Source of the DNA: JAAUTS01 sp038250235
Lineage (GTDB): Bacteria; Verrucomicrobiota; Verrucomicrobiia; Methylacidiphilales; JAAUTS01
NCBI GenBank assembly: GCA_038250235.1
Contig: JBBSCO010000035.1
Coordinates: 1-29,513 of the forward strand
DNA: 29,513 nt
Reading direction: 5' to 3'
A model generated the notes under the pieces. That model saw only the letters and a program-made list of their open reading frames with translations. It did no database searches and was not told the DNA's origin. Position numbers and translations under genes: made by a program. Shown piece by piece: positions 22,002 through 29,513 of this stretch. The stretch's first letter is position 1. Each line of letters begins with the position of its first letter.

Positions 22002-22895
22002 TCATTGAAAAAGGGCGGACAACGTTTTCCCCAAAATTTCGGGGTCTTGCGGTTTTCCGATAAGGACTTCTTTTCTACCAGAAGTTGATTCTGACGGGTA
22101 ATAGGAGGCAGCCAACTGAAGATTTTCACCGGCTATCCAGGCAAACGCCCCCAAAGGCACTGAACAACCAGCGTTCATGGCGGTTAGGAAGGAGCGTTCT
22201 GCCCTTAAGGTTATGCCAGTTTCCTCATCGTGTAGGGGTTTGAGCAAATGGAGTGTCCGGTTATCATCCTCCCTGCATTGTAAGGCCAAGGTTCCCTGCC
22301 CAGGAGCCGGAATCATTACATGTGGGGAAATACCTTCTACAGTGCAGCCCAGCAGGTCAGGATTCAGTCGACGGATTCCGGCCATCGCCAGTATAAGGGC
22401 CGTGGCATTCTGATGTTCCATCAACTTGCGAATTCGACGGTCGATATTCCCTCGAACCGGTTCGACCTTGCTTTGAGGGTGCAAGTCCATCCACTGGCGA
22501 CGGCGGCGGGCGCTACCGGTCAAAATAATACCTGTCCCGGCTTTCTCCAAAGATAATCCTGGTTTGACCACAAGGGCATCCATGGCCGATTCCCTTTTTG
22601 GAACGCTGCCCAGGCACAGGCCTTGCGGCATATGTGCGGCCAAGTCCTTGGCGCTGTGGACGGCCAGATCAATGTCTTTCCTGAGCAAGGCCTCTTCAAT
22701 CTCTTTGGTAAAGATGGCTTTCGTGCTTTCAACCGGCTTTACAGGGCCAAGTTGTAATTGGTCACCGGTGGTCGAGATCGTCAGCAGTTCAAAGTTAAAA
22801 TCAGGCCATTCTTTCGCCAATTGATCCCTGATCATGCCGCTTTGGGTCAAGGCCAATGGACTTCCTCTGGTTCCAATGATGATACGGCGGCTCAT
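22002..22895 (-). CDS. hemC: Hydroxymethylbilane synthase (porphobilinogen deaminase)
   Basis: A 297-residue enzyme that polymerises four porphobilinogens into hydroxymethylbilane. Seen: IIIGTRGSPLALTQ at 5-18, DLAVHSAKDL at 76-85 with catalytic Asp84, GSARRRRQW and VRGNIDRRIRKL at about 127-158 (substrate-binding Arg residues), APGQGTLALQCR, and NAGCSVPLGA with Cys244, the attachment site of the dipyrromethane cofactor. Length is slightly short of the usual 305-315 residues because the C-terminal domain is trimmed. It is the first gene of a - strand hemC/cobA-hemD operon. The region upstream (22896-23018) shows no clear promoter. Confidence 0.96.
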   Translation of the reverse strand: MSRRIIIGTRGSPLALTQSGMIRDQLAKEWPDFNFELLTISTTGDQLQLGPVKPVESTKAIFTKEIEEALLRKDIDLAVHSAKDLAAHMPQGLCLGSVPKRESAMDALVVKPGLSLEKAGTGIILTGSARRRRQWMDLHPQSKVEPVRGNIDRRIRKLMEHQNATALILAMAGIRRLNPDLLGCTVEGISPHVMIPAPGQGTLALQCREDDNRTLHLLKPLHDEETGITLRAERSFLTAMNAGCSVPLGAFAWIAGENLQLAASYYPSESTSGRKEVLIGKPQDPEILGKTLSALFQ

Positions 22896-23018
22896 GTCAG
22901 GAGCTTATCGGGGACTTGGGAAGGGAGTTAACCAATGTGAAAATACCGAAGCAGAACTCTTGTGAGAGGTTTACTGGTTCGAGGCTTTCCATGACCTTGA
23001 AGATCAACCTTCGTCGGA

Positions 23019-23936
23019 TCAGAGCGTTCCGTCCAAAAGCTGCTTGACCCCTTCTTGGGCTTTATCTGTATCTGTATTCCACGCGGATTGGTATGGGGCA
23101 TTTGCACCTGCCTTGATAATGTCGTCCAATTCAACCAAGTTATGTTTTTGCATAATCTTTTGAATGGCAGGAAGATAGGTCAAGTCCGGGCAGTAGCCTG
23201 ACTTCAAAATACTCTGGACAAATGTTATGCCGCTGGATGTATAGAAGGCTTTATTATAGCGTCCGCTTTCTCTAAGAAAACGGGCGTAGCCTTCAAAACC
23301 TTCACCGAGGTTTGCATAGGCACGAAAATCGGCGCGGGTTCTGATTCCGCTGTCCACAGTGGGCATGGAGGAAGCCCGGGGGCCATCCCATGATTTGAAG
23401 GCCTTGATCCCGAAGTAGTTGTGGTGTTTTTTTGCCAACGTGCTCCCCCCGTAACCACTTTCGTAGATGGCTTGGGATATAGTAGCTGAAGCTGGAATGC
23501 CAAATTGAACCTGGATACGGATGGCTTCAGGGAGTGCCTGTTCGATGAATATGCGATGATCGCCAGCGGTGCTGTTTAAAACCTTTGATATCTTGCTCGC
23601 CAGCCGAACCACATCCCCGGGGGAACTGGTCTGAAGGGCCACCATGCGTGCTACCTGTAAGTAGCTGGCTTCCAGCTCTTTCTGTTTGGCCTGCTTTTGG
23701 GCGATCCAGTTATTCTTTTCCTTGAAATAGAATTCAGTCACGGCAGTTCCCAGTTTGGTGCTGGTCCATGTGACGGTCGTCAGGAAGACGACCATACCGA
23801 TCCAAAGAATATTGCTGAGAATGAGCACTCCCCAGAGGCCAAAGCGGCTGCGGGGTTTGCTGTAATAGCGTTTCATGGCCAAAGCAGGCATCAAATCCAA
23901 AGCTTTCGGCTTCTTTCTGTCAGTCCATCTGTTCAT
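23019..23936 (-). CDS. Membrane-anchored glucosaminidase (GH73, Bax/FlgJ-like)
   Basis: A 305-residue protein with a basic cytosolic tail of about 30 residues, one membrane segment at about 33-55 (LWGVLILSNILWIGMVVFL), a coiled segment at 70-100, and a glucosaminidase domain from about 127. Seen: FIEQALPEAIRIQVQFGIPASATISQAIYESGYG with Glu159 as the catalytic acid, HHNYFGIKAFKSW, then FRAYANLGEGFEGYARFL and a Tyr-rich end (GRYNKAFY). Family members cleave beta-1,4 links after N-acetylglucosamine in peptidoglycan, so it acts in the periplasm. Upstream, AGGAA sits 6 bp before the ATG inside a 7-bp inverted repeat (CATTCCT 23941-23947, AGGAATG 23953-23959), which could hide the ribosome site. 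It stands alone, convergent to nothing. Confidence 0.9.
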   Translation of the reverse strand: MNRWTDRKKPKALDLMPALAMKRYYSKPRSRFGLWGVLILSNILWIGMVVFLTTVTWTSTKLGTAVTEFYFKEKNNWIAQKQAKQKELEASYLQVARMVALQTSSPGDVVRLASKISKVLNSTAGDHRIFIEQALPEAIRIQVQFGIPASATISQAIYESGYGGSTLAKKHHNYFGIKAFKSWDGPRASSMPTVDSGIRTRADFRAYANLGEGFEGYARFLRESGRYNKAFYTSSGITFVQSILKSGYCPDLTYLPAIQKIMQKHNLVELDDIIKAGANAPYQSAWNTDTDKAQEGVKQLLDGTL

Positions 23937-25037
23937 AGTACATTCCTAAGGAAGGAATGAGATAGAATAGAAACAAATCCGGCTTCGTCAATAGAAGCTT
24001 CAATACCCCAGCTTTGCCATGGAAATGCCATAAACTCTTTATAGAAGCTTTTTACTCCCTGTACAGGGGAAATTGGAGGCCCAGTGAATAAGTTTTATAT
24101 ACCTTGTGAGATGTAAGTATATGTCTATCAACATTTAATGACAATACTAAAACTTTTTCGCATCTTAATTTAGGAATGTATGTGTCTTATAAATCTTCTG
24201 GATAGGCATTCAGAGGATTTTCAAAAGAATTCTTTCAGACCAGCAGATGGTAGTGTTTTGAGGGGAACACCCCCTCTATAGTGGTTGCTCTCCAGACTCC
24301 TCGCCGCCTTGTGGGGGCGTAACGGCCTAGGAGCTTATTAAACCGATCCAGATTGGCCTGGTAAAAACCAGGGGGCTTGGCCCTCCATCGAGAAAACGGA
24401 TCAAAAGATTGCTTGGTAGCTATGGGGTATGTGGGCAACCATCAAAAGCCCGAAGCCTTCCCGGCAGAGAGAGCGTCAGCAGGAAAGGACAGGATCAAAA
24501 GCGGTGGCCTAGATTGAGGGTGAATTTTGATGGAAAGAACTCTCCAGCCCAATGATTCGGTTCTGCCGGGAATGCCCCAAGGAAGGCATGAATGAATTGT
24601 TCAGTGCTTTCATCGAGAATCCGCATGGTCGGCAATGAATAAAAGAAAGACTGTACATTATCCGAAAGTGAAGTATCAGCGGTAAAAATCACCGAAAAAA
24701 GTTTCTAATATTCCGCGAGGGAGCTCAAAAAGTGGTGCGAAAAACTCGAGAAATTTTTTTATTGTAGGTTCAAGAAGAACCTTGCAGTCATGGCAAGCGA
24801 GGCAAATCCGTAGAAGCAGAAGATAGAAGTGTAATATAGAGAATCCAAGCTAAAATAAAGACAATTGAACTACCCGCAGCTAAATCAGAAGAAGCAGATT
24901 TGGTAAGCAAGTAGCAGGTTAACCTTTTTCTGAAATATGAATAATAGAGTATAGAAAAAAAGCGGTTCAAAATTACTTGTAAAACCCAGGCCGTCCCCAT
25001 GCCGTTAAAAATACTTTGTTTTTTTTCCAAAAAACCA
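23937..25037. other. Gene-free stretch, no recognisable gene
   Basis: About 1.1 kb without a supportable gene on either strand. Open frames here are short and their translations show no family motif. Structures seen: a 10-bp exact direct repeat ATAGAAGCTT at 23991-24000 and 24041-24050, a 12-bp perfect palindrome CCCTGTACAGGG at 24057-24068, and a hairpin GAGGGG/CCCCTC at 24260-24276. The part from 24235 to about 24500 is much more G+C-rich than its flanks, as a decayed gene or an RNA would be. I searched by eye for RNase P, tmRNA, 6S and SRP motifs and found none. Confidence 0.6.
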
Positions 25038-25065
25038 TTGACGATTGGCGGCGAATCGATACTTT
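25038..25065 (+). promoter_or_regulatory. Candidate upstream rRNA promoter (P1)
   Basis: TTGACG (25038-25043) and TACTTT (25060-25065) with a 16-bp spacer. The -35 and the next three bases (TTGACGATT) are repeated exactly in the second promoter 97 bp downstream. The -10 is weak. Confidence 0.4.
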
Positions 25066-25112
25066 CACCAACTCTTCTCTGCGGGTTTTCCTGCAAAAGA
25101 GGGTCGGTGAAA
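25063..25112 (+). other. Imperfect hairpin between the two candidate rRNA promoters
   Basis: TTTCACC (25063-25069) pairs with GGTGAAA (25106-25112), and inside TGCGGG pairs with CCTGCA across a TTTT loop, giving a long imperfect stem. No T run follows on either strand, so it is not a typical terminator. Possible regulatory structure. Confidence 0.3.
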
Positions 25113-25134
25113 TAAAAAGAGTTGTAAAAAACTG

Positions 25135-25162
25135 TTGACGATTTCACTGATTGTAATAGGAT
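25135..25162 (+). promoter_or_regulatory. Probable main rRNA promoter (P2)
   Basis: TTGACG (25135-25140) and TAGGAT (25157-25162) with a 16-bp spacer, preceded by an A/T-rich tract that could act as an UP element. The transcript would have a leader of about 290 bases before the 16S gene. Confidence 0.6.
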
Positions 25163-25252
25163 TGTCACCCCTTCGAGATGAAAGTTTGTTTTGAAGGGTC
25201 TCTGCGAAGCCGGTTGCCGGTGGTCAGGGTAAGGGCCGGAATGGCGCTTAAA

Positions 25253-25264
25253 TGTTCTTTTATG
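25253..25264 (+). promoter_or_regulatory. boxA-like antitermination element in the rRNA leader
   Basis: TGTTCTTTTATG matches the boxA consensus TGYTCTTTRANA at about 10 of 12 positions; the spacer boxA upstream of 23S is a full match. It lies in the expected leader region between P2 and 16S. Confidence 0.5.
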
Positions 25265-25458
25265 AGTTAAGGGGGTCCGGTAATTTGAATTATCGGACCA
25301 GAATGCATCAACAACCCAAAAATTGAGTTGTGTAGAACGTCTTTGCCGGAGTCCTGCCAAGGAGCCGGCGAAGCTTAGATAAGAAAACTTTAATCAGTTT
25401 TTTGATAACGCGTTTTAATATCATTTTGGCGACCGAATCAACTCGGTCCGGAATTTAT

Positions 25459-26988
<1,530 letters not shown>

Positions 26989-27171
26989 CACGCTTTCTCC
27001 TCCGATTTATCGGGGTCGAGATTGCGAGGTCGACTGCTAAAGCAGGCTAACCCTGTCATGCAGTCCCTAAAATCCTATCGGCGCGAAAGCAATGAAGGTG
27101 ACGCGACGTTCTACACAATTCAGTTTTTGGTTCTCTAAGATGAGAAATGATGCATTCAACTCGAATTTCCC

Positions 27172-27247
27172 GGGGGCATAGCTCAGTTGGTAGAGCGCCA
27201 GCTTTGCAAGCTGGATGTCAGGGGTTCGAATCCCCTTGCCTCCACCA
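27172..27247 (+). tRNA. tRNA-Ala (anticodon TGC)
   Basis: A 76-base cloverleaf including an encoded CCA. Acceptor stem GGGGGCA pairs with TGCCTCC and contains the G3-U70 pair that identifies alanine tRNAs. The anticodon loop CTTTGCAAG has TGC; the T arm has GGTTCGAATCC. It lies in the 16S-23S spacer, upstream of tRNA-Ile. Confidence 0.97.
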
Positions 27248-27288
27248 AAAACCGAAGCTGTCGGCTGACAGCGATCAGCTTGAATTCC

Positions 27289-27362
27289 GGGCCTGTAGCT
27301 CAGTTGGTTAGAGCATGCGCTTGATAAGCGCAGGGTCGCTGGTTCGAGCCCAGCCAGGCCCA
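27289..27362 (+). tRNA. tRNA-Ile (anticodon GAT)
   Basis: A 74-base cloverleaf with acceptor GGGCCTG pairing with CAGGCCC, D arm AGCTCAGTTGGTTAGAGC, anticodon loop CTTGATAAG (GAT) and T arm GGTTCGAGCC. The 3' CCA is not encoded: after the discriminator A the sequence is CATT. It follows tRNA-Ala in the rRNA spacer. Confidence 0.97.
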
Positions 27363-27440
27363 CATTCACAAAAGAGGTCAGATTTTAGCCTGTATCCAGG
27401 CTTACGTTTGACATCTTCGGTGAAACCGGAGGGTTGGATT

Positions 27441-27477
27441 CGGAATATGATTCCGGATCAAAAATTGTTCTTTGAAA
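27441..27477 (+). promoter_or_regulatory. boxB-like hairpin and boxA antitermination element before 23S
   Basis: CGGAAT (27441-27446) and ATTCCG (27450-27455) form a 6-bp hairpin, followed 10 bases later by TGTTCTTTGAAA (27466-27477), which matches the boxA consensus TGYTCTTTRANA fully. The order hairpin-boxA is that of rrn antitermination sites. Confidence 0.7.
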
Positions 27478-27582
27478 ACTGCATAGAGAAAAAAATTGTT
27501 AGTTTATATCAAGGTCTTTGCGCAAGCAAGACGGGTAAAAACTACAACTTCAAATAAGAGCAAACAAAAATATTTAAAATAG

Positions 27583-29513
<1,931 letters not shown>

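Noticed and set aside
24788..25360. Open frame of 190 codons on the - strand upstream of 16S
   Set aside because: It runs antisense through the rRNA promoter and leader region, shows no family motif and has an odd composition; probably chance.
27067..27369. Open frame of 100 codons on the - strand with GLEPATLRLSSACSNQLSYRPG-like text
   Set aside because: It is antisense to the two tRNA genes; this text is a well-known false protein produced by translating tRNA complements.

Overview
The window looks like a chromosomal segment of a Gram-negative, aerobic bacterium of the Verrucomicrobia (PVC group). The 16S rRNA carries Verrucomicrobia-like stretches (for example GTGGATAAGACATGC near its 5' end and GTAAACTCCTGTCA near 25890). 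The protein genes add two outer-membrane TolC-type proteins and oxygen-dependent heme enzymes. No genus can be named from the sequence alone.

Positions 1-13973 form a lipid/glycoconjugate locus. On the + strand are the end of a GT4 glycosyltransferase, a short-chain dehydrogenase and a monogalactosyldiacylglycerol-synthase-like (GT28) glycosyltransferase. They converge on a - strand pair, a kelch-repeat protein translationally coupled to a second GT4 glycosyltransferase. Next comes a - strand operon: an alpha-oxoamine synthase (serine palmitoyltransferase/BioF-like), an acyl-carrier-protein/FabZ-type dehydratase fusion and a beta-ketoacyl-ACP synthase. Divergent from it is an exporter operon: two tandem TolC-family proteins, a HlyD/MacA-type adaptor and a MacB/FtsX-type permease without its ATPase. 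I infer a system that builds an ACP-derived long-chain amino-ketone or sphingoid-like lipid, reduces and glycosylates it, and exports it. Each gene family is recognisable; the combination and product are inference.

Positions 13976-22895 hold most of the route from porphobilinogen to protoheme: hemG, hemE, hemF (- strand), hemH (+), and hemC followed by a cobA-hemD fusion (-). The fusion also opens the siroheme branch. An RHH antitoxin/PIN toxin pair sits inside the hemF-hemE-hemG run, with its own strong promoter inside palindromes and an apparently leaderless start. Between hemH and cobA-hemD are a DUF892 (YciF-like) ferritin-like stress gene, preceded by a sigma-54-like promoter, and the decayed remains of a second toxin-antitoxin pair (AbrB-like antitoxin, PIN toxin C-terminus). 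Heptameric micro-repeats of the CAGAAAA/CTGGAAA type lie inside the hemG and cobA-hemD reading frames.

Positions 23019-23936 encode a membrane-anchored glucosaminidase (Bax/FlgJ-like). A largely gene-free 1.5 kb stretch follows and ends in a probable rRNA promoter/leader region. From 25459 to the window end is an rRNA operon in the order 16S, tRNA-Ala(TGC), tRNA-Ile(GAT), 23S, with the 23S gene cut by the window edge. I saw no CRISPR array, intact insertion sequence or prophage.
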